Positions 35,246-45,102 of a DNA stretch of 53,944 bases are shown piece by piece. Each line of letters begins with the position of its first letter. Position 1 is the first letter of the stretch. Under the pieces are notes generated by a model. It did no database searches and was not told where the DNA came from. It saw only the letters and a program-made list of their open reading frames with translations. The stretch covers positions 1 to 53,944 of the forward strand of contig CANFLL010000017.1 in the NCBI GenBank assembly GCA_947447825.1, in the 5' to 3' direction. Made by a program: the position numbers and the translations under genes. Source of the stretch: Chitinophagaceae bacterium. Lineage in GTDB: Bacteria; Bacteroidota; Bacteroidia; Chitinophagales; Chitinophagaceae.

Positions 35246-37582
35246 CTATAAAAATTTAAAGTTGTAAGTAACTGAAGGAATTAGCTTAAACAGTGTAGTT
35301 TGTTCTGCCACAGTTTTGTTAGGATTGTTAGGGTCATCTTTAAAGTCAATGCTGTAAGCGTTGGCTCTGTTAAGTGCGTTGTAAATGGAGAAACTCCAAT
35401 TACTTTCATATTTAGCCGTCTTCTTTCCTTGCAAAGTTGCGGCTATGTCTAACCGTTTGTAGGTAGGCATTCTGTAGCCATTTTTCTCTGTGTAGTTAAA
35501 ATAGGTATGTCCATCAATGTTATATTTCCCACTAGGGAAAGTAACTGCGTTGCCAGTGTAATACACATACGTTGCAGAGAGTGTCCATTTTTTATTTAAT
35601 TGATAGATGCCAACTACAGACACTTCATGCGTACGATCTTGTGTTGCATTATACCAATTGTTGTTGTTGATTCCATCAATTTTTCGTTCTGTCTTTGATA
35701 AGGTATAACCAATCCAGCCATTAAACTTGCCATATTTCTTCTTCAAGAACAATTCAATACCATAGGCTCTTCCTTTTCCAAATAGCAATTGATTTTCTAC
35801 ATTTTCATTGGCCCGAAGTTCTGCTCCATTTTTATAGTCTATCTGGTTTTGCATATCCTTATAATAGATTTCGGTAGAGAACTCATACAAATTTTGCTTG
35901 AAGTTTTGGAAATAACCCAACGATACTTGGTCTGCAATTTCGGGCTTCACATTATTACTACTGCCTATCCATAAGTCAGTAGGGCTAGAACCTGTGGCAT
36001 TAGAAAGTAGGTGAAGGTTTTGAATGTTTCGAGTGTAAGAGAACTTGATAGACTGATTGTCATTCAATTTATAGCTGGTAGCAAATCTTGGTTCTACATA
36101 AGTGTAGGTTTTCACAAAGCTACCATCGCCATATTTTGTACTGTCTTTTGTACTGCCATCATCATTATAGGTATAAAATGTACCAGCACCTAATGCACTA
36201 AACGTTGATAATCTAAGACCGTAAGTAAGGTTAAAATGGTTGGACGCATTCCATTCATGCGAAATGTAAGCGGCACTCTCTAAGCTTTTCTTCTTTTGTA
36301 AATCAACATTGTTAAAGCTTGATTTTGCTGAAGCTGAAATTGTTCCAGGAACAATGTTATGGTGAATGATATCTAAACCAAAGTTTAGCCTGTTATCCGC
36401 ATTAATAAAATATTGAAAGTCTTGTTTTAGGTTCAAATCCCTAATCTTAGAAGTTATATAAATGTTGTTTGTACCTGCATTTATTTTAATGTTATAGCTG
36501 TAATTGGAATAGATAAGTGAAGTGTTAGAGAACAAACGGCTGTTGAATACGTGGTTCAAACGAAGGGTGCTAGTTAGATTACCATAATCTATCCCGAAAA
36601 CACTTCCAAAACCAAAGTTGTCTCTCCCAGTGTATGCAGAAAGATATAGCCTGTCTTTACTACTTAGCCTGTAGTTTGCCTTAGCATTTAAGTCGTAAAA
36701 ATATAAGCTGTTTTGGTTGAGTGTAGTGTCTTTGGAAAGTTTCAAGAACATATCTGCATACGTTCTTCTGGCACTAACAGTAAACGATCCTTTGTCTTTT
36801 ACTATTGGACCTTCCACATTTAAGCGAGAAGAAATAAGACCAATACCACCACTAACGCCATACTTTTGGTTATTGCCATCGTTCATCTTGATGTCAATAA
36901 CTGATGATAATCGCCCACCATATTCTGCGGGCATTCCGCCTTTATAAACCGTTAAGTCTTTGATGGCATCCGAATTAAAAGTAGAAAAGAATCCAAGTAA
37001 ATGAGAAGGGTTATACACTACTGCCTCATCCAAAAGGAGTAAGTTTTGGTCGGCACCACCACCACGCACATAAAAACCACTGTTGCCATCACCTGCACTT
37101 TTAATGCCTGGCAACAACTGAATGGTTTTAAGCACATCTTTCTCTCCAAAAAGTACGGGTATGTTTTTTACTTCATCAATAGAAAGCTTCTGAACACCCA
37201 TGATTGCACGGGAGATGTTATCACTTTTCTTTCGGGTAGTCACCGTTACTTCCTGCAAAGTGTTTGTGCTTTTTTCCAACGTTATTTGCTGTGTGATATT
37301 TTTATCGAGTATAATATCAACAGTATCTGCTTGGTAACCAGAAAAACTTACCACTAATTGATACTTGCCAGATGCTGCACCAACACTGTAAAACCCATAC
37401 GAATTGGTGATGGTGCCCAGACCTCGTTGACCAATAAACTGCACATTTGCACCCAATAATGTTTCGCCAGTTGCCTTATCTCTAACAGTACCATTCACGG
37501 TAAACTTAGTTTTGGCTTGTTGACAAAAGGTGGTTAAGGGCAATAATAGGAGGAGTAAGTGTATTGCTGTTTTAAACTTCAT
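35246..37582 (-). CDS. TonB-dependent outer-membrane receptor with carboxypeptidase-like N-terminal domain
   Basis: A 778-residue protein with signal peptide (about 1-20, ending FCQQ), a CarboxypepD-regulatory-like beta-sandwich (25-110, FTVNGTVRDKATGETLLGANVQFIGQRGLGT), a plug domain (about 120-230, DVLKTIQLLPGIKSAGDGNSGFYVRGGGADQNLLLLDEAVVYN) and a 22-strand-type barrel ending in TYNFKFL with a terminal aromatic residue. It should import a ligand through the outer membrane with TonB energy. It is not a SusC (shorter, no SusD neighbour). Upstream lies a 250-bp gap in which I see no clear promoter. Confidence 0.93.
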   Translation of the reverse strand: MKFKTAIHLLLLLLPLTTFCQQAKTKFTVNGTVRDKATGETLLGANVQFIGQRGLGTITNSYGFYSVGAASGKYQLVVSFSGYQADTVDIILDKNITQQITLEKSTNTLQEVTVTTRKKSDNISRAIMGVQKLSIDEVKNIPVLFGEKDVLKTIQLLPGIKSAGDGNSGFYVRGGGADQNLLLLDEAVVYNPSHLLGFFSTFNSDAIKDLTVYKGGMPAEYGGRLSSVIDIKMNDGNNQKYGVSGGIGLISSRLNVEGPIVKDKGSFTVSARRTYADMFLKLSKDTTLNQNSLYFYDLNAKANYRLSSKDRLYLSAYTGRDNFGFGSVFGIDYGNLTSTLRLNHVFNSRLFSNTSLIYSNYSYNIKINAGTNNIYITSKIRDLNLKQDFQYFINADNRLNFGLDIIHHNIVPGTISASAKSSFNNVDLQKKKSLESAAYISHEWNASNHFNLTYGLRLSTFSALGAGTFYTYNDDGSTKDSTKYGDGSFVKTYTYVEPRFATSYKLNDNQSIKFSYTRNIQNLHLLSNATGSSPTDLWIGSSNNVKPEIADQVSLGYFQNFKQNLYEFSTEIYYKDMQNQIDYKNGAELRANENVENQLLFGKGRAYGIELFLKKKYGKFNGWIGYTLSKTERKIDGINNNNWYNATQDRTHEVSVVGIYQLNKKWTLSATYVYYTGNAVTFPSGKYNIDGHTYFNYTEKNGYRMPTYKRLDIAATLQGKKTAKYESNWSFSIYNALNRANAYSIDFKDDPNNPNKTVAEQTTLFKLIPSVTYNFKFL

Positions 37583-37835
37583 AAATTAATTTTTCGGTAT
37601 TACTGTGTTAGTAGCAAAAATAGCCGTTCATACTTTAACTATACAATACATTAAAAACAACTAATTGTTAAACATCTTGTGTGAAATGTAATTAAATACG
37701 CTGCATAATTGCAATTATAAAGCAAGGTTTTAGGTAAAATGATGAGCTTGCAGCTTGCAGTTAGAATAAATTATTCAATCCTTTTCTTATTATAATTTTT
37801 ATTTTTTGGTAATCCAAAATAGTTTTAGAATACCG

Positions 37836-38405
37836 TTACAAGCAATGGATTGAACTATTGCTTTCATCAAGCTTTTTTTGAGAATACTTTTTAAGAGAAT
37901 AAATATTCACTCCTAAATACTTTACAGGGATAAGAACTTTGTCTCCATATTTTTTGAAATCAGCTTCAATTTTTTTTCGTTTCTTATTGTTTTTAAATTT
38001 ATTTATTATCTCTTCTTTATTTTTAACTGTCAGAACTAAATGATGCCCTCGTGAAGAAATTGAGTCTATTTTTTGAATATTACTCCAAGGAATAAAGCCT
38101 ATCGACCCAAAATCTATTTTCTCTGTTATTCCTGTTTTTCCAACCATTAATACTGGCTTTTTTTGAGTATATCTGTTTAGCCAAAAACGAAAAGTAAGGA
38201 AAATGTAGTAGTAGGGGATAGCAATTGCAACCAGTCCTAAACCAACAAAAGGAAGAAAGAATTTTATAAATTTCGATGAATGATTGAAAAATTTAAATAA
38301 TAGGTCAGTAACCTCAAAAGGAATAAAAATTAAAATCGCTGATATAATCAATAATGGAATTTGCAATTTAGACTTATCGTAATAAATCTCCAGTGTATCT
38401 TTCAT
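37836..38405 (-). CDS. STM3941-like membrane protein
   Basis: A 189-residue protein from ATG 38405 (the frame is open to 38474). MKDTLEIYYDKSKLQIPLLIISAILIFIPFEV begins like the STM3941 family. Two membrane segments (about 15-33 and 47-72) precede a PH-like cytosolic domain (KPVLMVGKTGITEKIDFGSIGFIPWSNIQKIDSI, HHLVLTVKN). Function unknown. It follows the protease gene on the same strand by 83 bp. Confidence 0.6.
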   Translation of the reverse strand: MKDTLEIYYDKSKLQIPLLIISAILIFIPFEVTDLLFKFFNHSSKFIKFFLPFVGLGLVAIAIPYYYIFLTFRFWLNRYTQKKPVLMVGKTGITEKIDFGSIGFIPWSNIQKIDSISSRGHHLVLTVKNKEEIINKFKNNKKRKKIEADFKKYGDKVLIPVKYLGVNIYSLKKYSQKKLDESNSSIHCL

Positions 38406-38488
38406 ATAAAAGGTAGCCAATTGATAGAACAACGAAAATAGGGGTTTTAACAAAAGACTATTACATTCATTCAATTTGAATAAAGTGA

Positions 38489-39169
38489 TTATTTGTTATT
38501 TATTTTGCCATAAACATCTTTAATAGAAGCGTTTTCTAATGCAATGCCATTAAATACCTGAATAGCAGGCTTGTCTTTCTGAGGTATCTCTCGTTGCAAA
38601 AAGGCGGTATCAATTCCATGAACTATTCCTTCAAAATCAAAAACAGGCCCGCCACTCATGCCATTTAAAGAGATGTCCTGTGTTAAAAAGCCCACATAGT
38701 TTTTGCCGCCATCTGTAACCGTAAGTGTGTCAATAATAAAAGTGGGTTGCCAATATTGTCTTACCGAACCCACGTTTATGCCACCATCAGGATTTACAAA
38801 AAGCTGTGCTAATGGGTATCCACATAAACAAATAGACTTACCTGGTTTCGGCTTGTCGAACGCAGCTTTTACTGGAACGGTGCCTTTTAAATTAAATTTG
38901 CCAAGAAAAATATCTCTAACAGGGTCACGATAAAGCTCTGTAACTTTTTCTGCTGGATTAATGATGTGGTCGGGTATGTTTCCACGATATTCAAAACTTG
39001 CATTGGCAGGAGCTTCTGTAATTACATGTAGTGCTGTTAGAAAATGCCCTTCATTACTAATAAAAAAGCCAGTTCCACTAACGCCAATCTGCGTTTGTGG
39101 GCCATTAACAGAAACAAAGAATAGTGGGAAGATGGATTGTTTTATTTTTTCTATTGCTGATTGATACAT
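38489..39169 (-). CDS. Trypsin-like serine protease, possibly cytosolic
   Basis: A 226-residue protein with the trypsin-fold triad: H48 in FLTALHV, D86 in DPVRDIFLGKF and S172 in SLNGMSGGPVF. The GTGFFISNEGHFLTALHV and GYPLA segments fit the peptidase S1C-like group, but there is no PDZ domain. No signal peptide is evident at the N-terminus (MYQSAIEKIKQSIFPLFFV), so location is uncertain. It may act with the downstream STM3941-like membrane protein. Confidence 0.8.
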   Translation of the reverse strand: MYQSAIEKIKQSIFPLFFVSVNGPQTQIGVSGTGFFISNEGHFLTALHVITEAPANASFEYRGNIPDHIINPAEKVTELYRDPVRDIFLGKFNLKGTVPVKAAFDKPKPGKSICLCGYPLAQLFVNPDGGINVGSVRQYWQPTFIIDTLTVTDGGKNYVGFLTQDISLNGMSGGPVFDFEGIVHGIDTAFLQREIPQKDKPAIQVFNGIALENASIKDVYGKINNK

Positions 39170-39333
39170 ACTTACTTTTAAGTTTAATTTGTTTGAAATA
39201 AGAATGAAAACTGTTTAAAAAATGATTTAAGTGCTGGTGCAAATGTATTGTTGCAGGCCATGCAAGTTGAAATTTAAATCTTAAACTTCCGTTTTGTGTT
39301 CTATTATCAACCAAAAAGGAGCTTTACCATTGC

Positions 39334-39605
39334 CTCGTGAATCAATAGGAAAGCTTCGCCAATCAATATTATTGCCTAATAATACATTCTTATTGTCTCG
39401 CGAATCAATCGGAAAGCCTCGCTAATCAAAATTATTGTTGTAATAATACATTCTTATTGTCTCGCTAATCAATCGTAAAGCCTCGCTAATCAAAATTATT
39501 GTTGTAATAATACAATCTTATTGTCTCGTAAATCAATCGTAAAGTCTCGCTATTCAATATTATTGTATAATTACACCTTCTTATTGTATCGCGCAGCAAT
39601 CGGAA
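39334..39605. repeat. Array D: 64-bp higher-order repeat built from 21+21+22-bp subunits
   Basis: CTCG-starting modules begin at 39334, 39397, 39461, 39525 and 39588 (spacing 63, 64, 64, 63). Each module contains CTCGCGAATCAATCGGAAAGC, CTCGCTAATCAAAATTATTGT and a 22-bp third unit ending in CTTATTGT. The first two are clearly related, so the module is a trimer of the basic 21-bp unit. ATTATTGTTGTAATAAT is a local dyad. The frames across it (39486-39701 minus) are likely by-products. Otherwise the gap 39170-39806 holds nothing recognised. Confidence 0.9.
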
Positions 39606-39792
39606 TGTATCAGTTCTCGATAGATTTCTATGATATCCTATTTTCAACTCTGTAAGATCTTTGTTTTCAGCCATCTGTTCTTCAGGATAAGACCATTCCA
39701 AATGCTAGCTGCCAAACCTTATTTTTAATAGCTTACTAAAGCAATTCTTCTTTCGGGCTAATCATTTTCTTTTTTTTATTTGAACGATTTAT

Positions 39793-39800
39793 TATTTTCG
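39793..39800 (+). promoter_or_regulatory. -7-like box just upstream of the RelA/SpoT gene
   Basis: TATTTTCG, one base off TAnnTTTG, ends 6 bp before the ATG at 39807. If used, the transcript would be nearly leaderless. No clear -33 TTG. Confidence 0.35.
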
Positions 39801-39806
39801 TTATCC

Positions 39807-42062
39807 ATGACAGAAGAAAATATTTTGCCAGATAATACTTCACTGCTTAAATACACGCTTTCGCCAGAACAGGAGAAGAAGGAAATATTACGCCAATATA
39901 GGGCGTTACTAAGAGGGCTTCGACCTAAGCTTAAGAAAGGCGATAGGGAGTTAGTGCGTCGTTCTTTTGAGATTGCTGTGGAGGCGCATAAAAATATGCG
40001 TCGTAAAAGTGGCGAACCTTACATCTTGCATCCATTGTCTGTGGCGATGATTTGTGTGGAAGAAATTGGGCTTGGTGTAAGAAGTACTATTTGTGCCTTG
40101 CTACATGATACCGTGGAAGACACGGACGTTACTCTTGATGAGATTCAATCAGAATTTGGTATTGAAATATCTAAAATTGTAGATGGACTAACCAAAATTT
40201 CTAGCGTTGTAGGGTCAGGTACCAGTCAGCAAGCAGAGAATTTTAAAAAGATACTTTTAACCCTTACCGATGATCCAAGGGTAATATTGATAAAGCTTGC
40301 TGATAGACTTCACAATATGCGTACAATGGACAGCATGAAGAAGGAAAAGCAGCTAAAGATTGCTTCCGAAACTGTTTGGGTTTATGCTCCATTGGCGCAT
40401 CGGATGGGTTTATATACCATTAAAACAGAATTGGAAGATTTGTCTATGAAGTATCTGGAAACAGAGGCTTACAAAGAAATTGCGAAGAAACTGGCCGAAA
40501 CAAAACGCGAAAGAACTAGATACATAAATGAATTTATTAGACCATTGAAGGAAAAACTGGAAGCTACTGGTTTTAACTTTGAAATTTATGGTCGACCTAA
40601 AAGCATTCATTCTATATGGAATAAGATAAAAAAGAAGTCGGTTACATTTGATGAGGTGTATGACCTGTTTGCCATTCGGATCATATTAGATGCCCCACCA
40701 GAAATGGAAAAAGAACAGTGCTGGAAAGTATATTCAATGATTACGGATGAATATAATCCTAGTCCTGAACGTTTGCGAGATTGGTTGAGTAACCCCAAAA
40801 GCAATGGCTATGAAGCCTTGCACACAACGGTTATGGGACCACAGGGTAAATGGGTGGAAGTGCAAATAAGAACCAAACGGATGAATGAAATTGCTGAAAG
40901 AGGACTAGCAGCACATTATAAATATAAAGAGGGTAGTAGTGATGAAGACCGTTTTGATAAATGGTTTGGACAAATTAGGGAGGTTCTTGCTCAGGAGGAT
41001 ACAGATAGCGTAAACTTTTTAAATGATTTTAAAACCTCTTTTCTTGCAGAAGAAATTTATGTGTACACGCCAAAAGGGGAGGTTAAGATGCTCCCTAAAG
41101 GAAGCACGGCACTCGATTTTGCTTTTGCTGTTCACAGCCAAGTGGGCAGTCATTGCATTGGGGCTAAGGTTCACCATAAATTAGTACCAATAAGCCATAA
41201 ATTGCGTAGTGGGGATCAGATAGAAATTATTACTAGCAACAAGCAAAAGCCTACCGAAGATTGGTTAACTTTTGTTGTTACGGCTAAGGCAAAAGCTAAG
41301 ATTAAAGATTCTTTAAAAGAAGAAAAAAGAAAGATTGCAGAAGATGGTAAATATATTTTGCAAAGAAAGTTAGAGGGAATAGGTGCTAGTTACAGTCAGA
41401 ATAACATTGATGAATTGATGGGTTTCTACAAGCTTTCTTCTCAGCTTGACTTGTTTTATTTAATTGCTACTAAGGGGATTGATCTCAAGGAATTGAAAGA
41501 TTTTAATGTTTTGGGGGATAAATTAGAACCACCAAAACCTAAGCATCTAATTACCGAGATAGTTCCTGATCAACCAAAGCAATACACCAAAAAAGATAGC
41601 GAACTCATCATCTTTGGAGAAAGTAGTGAGAAGATAATGTATAGTCTTGCAAAATGTTGCAATCCTATTCCTGGTGATGCTGTTTTTGGTTTTGTAAGTA
41701 CTGGAAAAGGATTAATAATTCACAGAACCAATTGCCCCAATGCTACCCAATTAATGGCTAACTATGGTCATAGGATTGTGAAAACTAAATGGGCTAAAAA
41801 CAAAGAGATTTGTTTCCTTACTGGTTTAAAAATAGTAGGTGTTGATGATGTAGGGGTGGTAAACAAAATCACCAACATTATTAGTGGAGAACTTAAAATA
41901 AATATTGCGGCTTTAACCATTGAAGGAGGAGATGGATTGTTTGAAGGCACAATTAAGGTGTTTGTGCATGACAAAGAAGAATTAGAGGAATTGGTGGATA
42001 GACTGAGAAGTTTGCCTGGTTTGAAAGTTGATCGGTTTGATACGGACGATACGCCGAAATAG
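39807..42062 (+). CDS. rsh: Bifunctional (p)ppGpp synthetase/hydrolase (RelA/SpoT homologue)
   Basis: A 751-residue cytosolic protein with the full long-RSH layout: HD hydrolase domain (HPLSVAMICVEEIG, ALLHDTVEDT with the His-Asp pair, KLADRLHNMRTM), synthetase domain (YGRPKSIHSIWNKIKKK, SNGYEALHTTVMG, VEVQIRT), TGS domain (EIYVYTPKGEVKMLPKGSTALDFAFAVH) and a C-terminal conserved-cysteine and ACT region (CCNPIPGDAVFGF). The synthetase loop reads ERLRDW, the basic motif of bifunctional enzymes. It should control the stringent response. The ATG at 39807 is preferred over a TTG at 39780 that lies upstream of the -7-like box. Confidence 0.96.
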   Translation: MTEENILPDNTSLLKYTLSPEQEKKEILRQYRALLRGLRPKLKKGDRELVRRSFEIAVEAHKNMRRKSGEPYILHPLSVAMICVEEIGLGVRSTICALLHDTVEDTDVTLDEIQSEFGIEISKIVDGLTKISSVVGSGTSQQAENFKKILLTLTDDPRVILIKLADRLHNMRTMDSMKKEKQLKIASETVWVYAPLAHRMGLYTIKTELEDLSMKYLETEAYKEIAKKLAETKRERTRYINEFIRPLKEKLEATGFNFEIYGRPKSIHSIWNKIKKKSVTFDEVYDLFAIRIILDAPPEMEKEQCWKVYSMITDEYNPSPERLRDWLSNPKSNGYEALHTTVMGPQGKWVEVQIRTKRMNEIAERGLAAHYKYKEGSSDEDRFDKWFGQIREVLAQEDTDSVNFLNDFKTSFLAEEIYVYTPKGEVKMLPKGSTALDFAFAVHSQVGSHCIGAKVHHKLVPISHKLRSGDQIEIITSNKQKPTEDWLTFVVTAKAKAKIKDSLKEEKRKIAEDGKYILQRKLEGIGASYSQNNIDELMGFYKLSSQLDLFYLIATKGIDLKELKDFNVLGDKLEPPKPKHLITEIVPDQPKQYTKKDSELIIFGESSEKIMYSLAKCCNPIPGDAVFGFVSTGKGLIIHRTNCPNATQLMANYGHRIVKTKWAKNKEICFLTGLKIVGVDDVGVVNKITNIISGELKINIAALTIEGGDGLFEGTIKVFVHDKEELEELVDRLRSLPGLKVDRFDTDDTPK

Positions 42063-42244
42063 TAAATTAGTGATGGTGAATAGTGAATAGAAAGAAGTTT
42101 AAAGTTGAAAATAGAGCCCGGAAAAATGTTGATTATTTTTTATAGGTTCATTTTTAAACCACAGACTTTTAACTTTCGAATTTCAACTCTCAACTTTTGA
42201 CTTGTGACTTTCAACTTTTCACTCTTGACTTTTAAAATATAATT
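42061..42244. repeat. Two opposed heptamer-register arrays between rsh and the next gene
   Basis: Left arm 42061-42109: AGTAAAT, TAGTGAT, GGTGAAT, AGTGAAT, AGAAAGA, AGTTTAA, AGTTGAA. Right arm 42164-42247: GACTTTT, AACTTTC, GAATTTC, AACTCTC, AACTTTT, GACTTGT, GACTTTC, AACTTTT, CACTCTT, GACTTTT, AAAATAT, AATTATG. The arms are roughly complementary. The rsh stop codon falls in the first unit and the next ATG in the last. Confidence 0.9.
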
Positions 42245-42760
42245 ATGAATTTACAAGAAATATTACCAACAGATTTTCACCCACAATCTAAGGTGTGGGT
42301 TTATCAAAGTAGCCGTTTGTTTGGCATGAATGAAGTGTTTGAGATAGAGGCTTTGTTCGAAAAGTTTATTTCATCATGGAAGAGTCATGGTGCGCCAGTG
42401 AAAGGCTATGCTAATTTATTCTATGGACAATTTATTGTTTTAATGGCCGATGAAACAACCACAACAGTAGGAGGATGTAGTACTGATAGTAGTGTTCATT
42501 TGATAAAGGACATTGAGCAACAATTTAAAGTAGATATGTTTAACAGGCAGAATCTAGCATTTTACATAAAAGATAAAGTGCAATTATTGCCTTTGGCACA
42601 CCTTAATCATGCACTAGAAAATGGTTTCATCACAGTTGATACACTTTATTTCAACAATTTGGTGGCAACAAAAGAAGCTTTAATAAACGAATGGTTAGTG
42701 CCTGCAAAGGATACATGGTTGAGTAGAAAGCTAGAGGCATTTGAGGCAAAAACAAATTAG
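42245..42760 (+). CDS. Conserved hypothetical protein ('ABC transporter ATPase'-type misnomer family)
   Basis: A 171-residue soluble protein. I recognise the pattern KVWVYQSSRLF, ANLFYGQFIVLMADETTTTVGGCSTDSSVHLIKDIEQQF, which recurs in a Bacteroidota family often auto-labelled as an ABC ATPase although no Walker motif is present. The GCSTDSS loop is its most distinctive feature. Function unknown. The start codon is the end of an AATTATG heptamer. Confidence 0.7.
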   Translation: MNLQEILPTDFHPQSKVWVYQSSRLFGMNEVFEIEALFEKFISSWKSHGAPVKGYANLFYGQFIVLMADETTTTVGGCSTDSSVHLIKDIEQQFKVDMFNRQNLAFYIKDKVQLLPLAHLNHALENGFITVDTLYFNNLVATKEALINEWLVPAKDTWLSRKLEAFEAKTN

Positions 42761-42796
42761 GAGTTGAATGAGATATTTAAATGGTTAAAAGAGTGT

Positions 42797-42852
42797 AATT
42801 GATATAAAAATGGTCTAAAGTAGTGAAACTTTAGACCATTTTTATATCAATT
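42797..42852. terminator. Strong bidirectional terminator
   Basis: A perfect 24-bp stem (AATTGATATAAAAATGGTCTAAAG, 42797-42820, and its complement 42829-42852) with an 8-nt loop, between two convergent genes. Confidence 0.88.
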
Positions 42853-42928
42853 CTAGGTAGCTAATAACAGAGAAATCCTCTTTTTAATTTCAAATGGAGT
42901 ATTTAAAACTAAAAATACATTCACTTTC

Positions 42929-43168
42929 CTAGGATAGATGCTTTGCCACGAAGCATAGCATTAAACCAATTTGTACCCCAATTACAAGAACCATAAATGC
43001 AAATGATAAGTTTTTAGATCGCTTTAAACGCTTAAACTCACTAATATACTCTTTAATAATTCCTGATTCATAACCTCTAGAAACTAGGTTAGACTCAATA
43101 GTGTTTTCTGAAATGTTTTCGCTAATCCAATCTTCAATGGTAGCAGCATTAATTAGACTCTGATTCAT
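42929..43168 (-). CDS. Small single-pass membrane protein
   Basis: A 79-residue protein. The N-terminal 50 residues are charged and helical (IEDWISENISENTIESNLVSRGYESGIIKEYISEFKRLKRSKN), the last 25 form one transmembrane segment (FAFMVLVIGVQIGLMLCFV). Positively charged residues precede the segment, predicting an N-in orientation. Function unknown. Confidence 0.55.
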   Translation of the reverse strand: MNQSLINAATIEDWISENISENTIESNLVSRGYESGIIKEYISEFKRLKRSKNLSFAFMVLVIGVQIGLMLCFVAKHLS

Positions 43169-43823
43169 GATGACAAATTTTTGTGGGTGTAAATCGTTAT
43201 TTGTACTGCGAAATACAATATAAATTCCAATATAACTGTCCTGCTTTGTCTTTTTTTTCTTGTTTTAATTCAAATTTAATATTAACTAGAAGCGAGGCTT
43301 TATTTGCGTAAAATGTTGCTTGTTTTTTTTTAATTTATTGGTAAGCTAATGAAGAAAACGATAGCGAAATCAATGCTTTTCAGTGAGTTTAATTTGGTTG
43401 TTTTGTTATTTCTACTTTTAAAAATTCAAGTTAGCTTATCATATTTCTTTTTTTGACTTTTATTGATGGTAAATCTATCTCTAAAGCAAGTGATTGTTTT
43501 TCTAAAGTTGGTTGTTAATTTTTATTTCTAGACTTTTTTCATTTCTGAACAGTTTTTCTTGGGGATTAGTTTTCAGTTTCTCATGCTGTTACTCGTAAAG
43601 TAATTATTGTAATTCACAAAATGTAAGATTCGTACTTAGCTATTCTATTGCTTTTTATTTTTTCACTTTTAACAGACCACTAAGTGTTTTTGATAGTAAT
43701 TGAGATTGATTCATGCGAGTATTTCTATTAATTCACCATCATAAATAGTGAACTTTTAAGGATATGGCTAATATTTAAAAATTACAAACGACAGCCAATT
43801 ATATTTGTGTCTAAATATTTTTT
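43169..43823. other. AT-rich intergenic region with a -7 box before the ROK gene
   Basis: About 650 bp without a recognisable gene or repeat. TATATTTG at 43800-43807, 16 bp before the ATG at 43824, fits the -7 consensus; no -33 TTG at the right distance. Confidence 0.5.
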
Positions 43824-44789
43824 ATGAGTAACACATCTAACCATAAATATGCCATCGGAATAGATCTTGGCGGTACAAGTACAAAGTTTGGAATAGTAGA
43901 TAATGACGGAAACATACTAAGTCAGGATCGTATTCCTACTGCAAGTGAAAAACCTGTAGATGACTTTATTGAAACACTACATGCTAAACTTCAACCGATG
44001 ATTGATGCGGTTGGCGGAAAGGAAATGTTTGTTGGAATTGGCATGGGGGCTCCTAATGGAAATGTTTATACAGGCAATATTGAATATGCAGCAAACCTTC
44101 ACTGGCATGGTATTGTGCCAATTGCGCATTTGGTAACTGAAAAATTTGGCATAAAAACATCACTTACTAATGATGCTAATGCCGCAGCAATGGGCGAAAT
44201 GATGTATGGTGCTGCCAAGGGAATGAAGCATTTTATTACAATCACCTTAGGTACTGGTGTGGGAAGTGGTATTGTTATAGATGGCAAAATGGTTGTTGGT
44301 AATGATGGGTTTGCAGGCGAATTGGGGCATACGATTGTGCGCCACAACGGTCGTTTACATAAACTAACTGGCAGTAGAGGATGTTTAGAAGTTTATGCAA
44401 GTGCCACAGGTGTAAGGCAAACTGCTATTGAGTTTTTGGAGCAAGAGCCTACTAAGCCAAGCTTACTACGAAACTTTGCTGAAACAGAATTAAGTAGTGA
44501 AAAAGTGTATGAATGCGCCCTTAAAGGCGATGAAATTGCAAAGAATGTATTCGATTTTACAGGAGAGATTTTAGGAGAAGCATTGGCAAACTTTGTCATG
44601 TTTTCATCTCCACAGGCAATCATTCTTTTTGGCGGACTCACTAAAGCGGGTAGTTATATAATGAATCCTACCAAAGAAGCGATGGAAAGAAATTTATATC
44701 AAGTATTTAAAAATAAAGTGCAGTTAGTATTTAGCAATCTTAAAGAATCGGATGCTGCCATTTTAGGGGCAAGTGCTTTGGTTTTGTAA
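43824..44789 (+). CDS. ROK-family sugar kinase, glucokinase-like
   Basis: A 321-residue cytosolic kinase. Phosphate loop IGIDLGGTSTKFGIVD (D14), catalytic D117 in LTNDANAAAMGE, the second phosphate loop TLGTGVGSGIVIDG, and E166/H169 in GFAGELGH. The ROK zinc motif CxCGxxGCxE is reduced to KLTGSRGCLE (180-189): the first two Cys are Lys and Thr, only C187 remains. Glucose is the likely substrate; other hexoses are possible. Confidence 0.88.
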   Translation: MSNTSNHKYAIGIDLGGTSTKFGIVDNDGNILSQDRIPTASEKPVDDFIETLHAKLQPMIDAVGGKEMFVGIGMGAPNGNVYTGNIEYAANLHWHGIVPIAHLVTEKFGIKTSLTNDANAAAMGEMMYGAAKGMKHFITITLGTGVGSGIVIDGKMVVGNDGFAGELGHTIVRHNGRLHKLTGSRGCLEVYASATGVRQTAIEFLEQEPTKPSLLRNFAETELSSEKVYECALKGDEIAKNVFDFTGEILGEALANFVMFSSPQAIILFGGLTKAGSYIMNPTKEAMERNLYQVFKNKVQLVFSNLKESDAAILGASALVL

Positions 44790-45102
44790 TGCTAAGGAAG
44801 TGAAAAGTAATAAGTTGAAAGTTTTATTAATAAATACATTCGTTGCATAAAAGATTTTTGCATTAAAATTTTGTAGGTGATATATAGACGCATATCAAGT
44901 GACTTAATAAAGCAAAAAACTTTTATCCAACAGGAAACTGCTTGAAGTAAAATTTCAAAATTTATTTTGATTTGATTTTCTCAATGAGGAATGGGGTTAA
45001 TAAATAACCCAAATGCATAATTAGTTAAGTGCTTCAACTATTAAACTTTTTTACTGTTTGCAGTTCTGACATTTTTCAATCTTTTTACAATTAACAAACA
45101 CA
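44790..45102. other. AT-rich intergenic gap
   Basis: Nothing beyond AT-rich sequence is recognised; no clear terminator stem or promoter. Confidence 0.5.

Noticed and set aside
39486-39701. 71-codon minus-strand ORF over array D
   Set aside because: Its second half is translated repeat; no family match.
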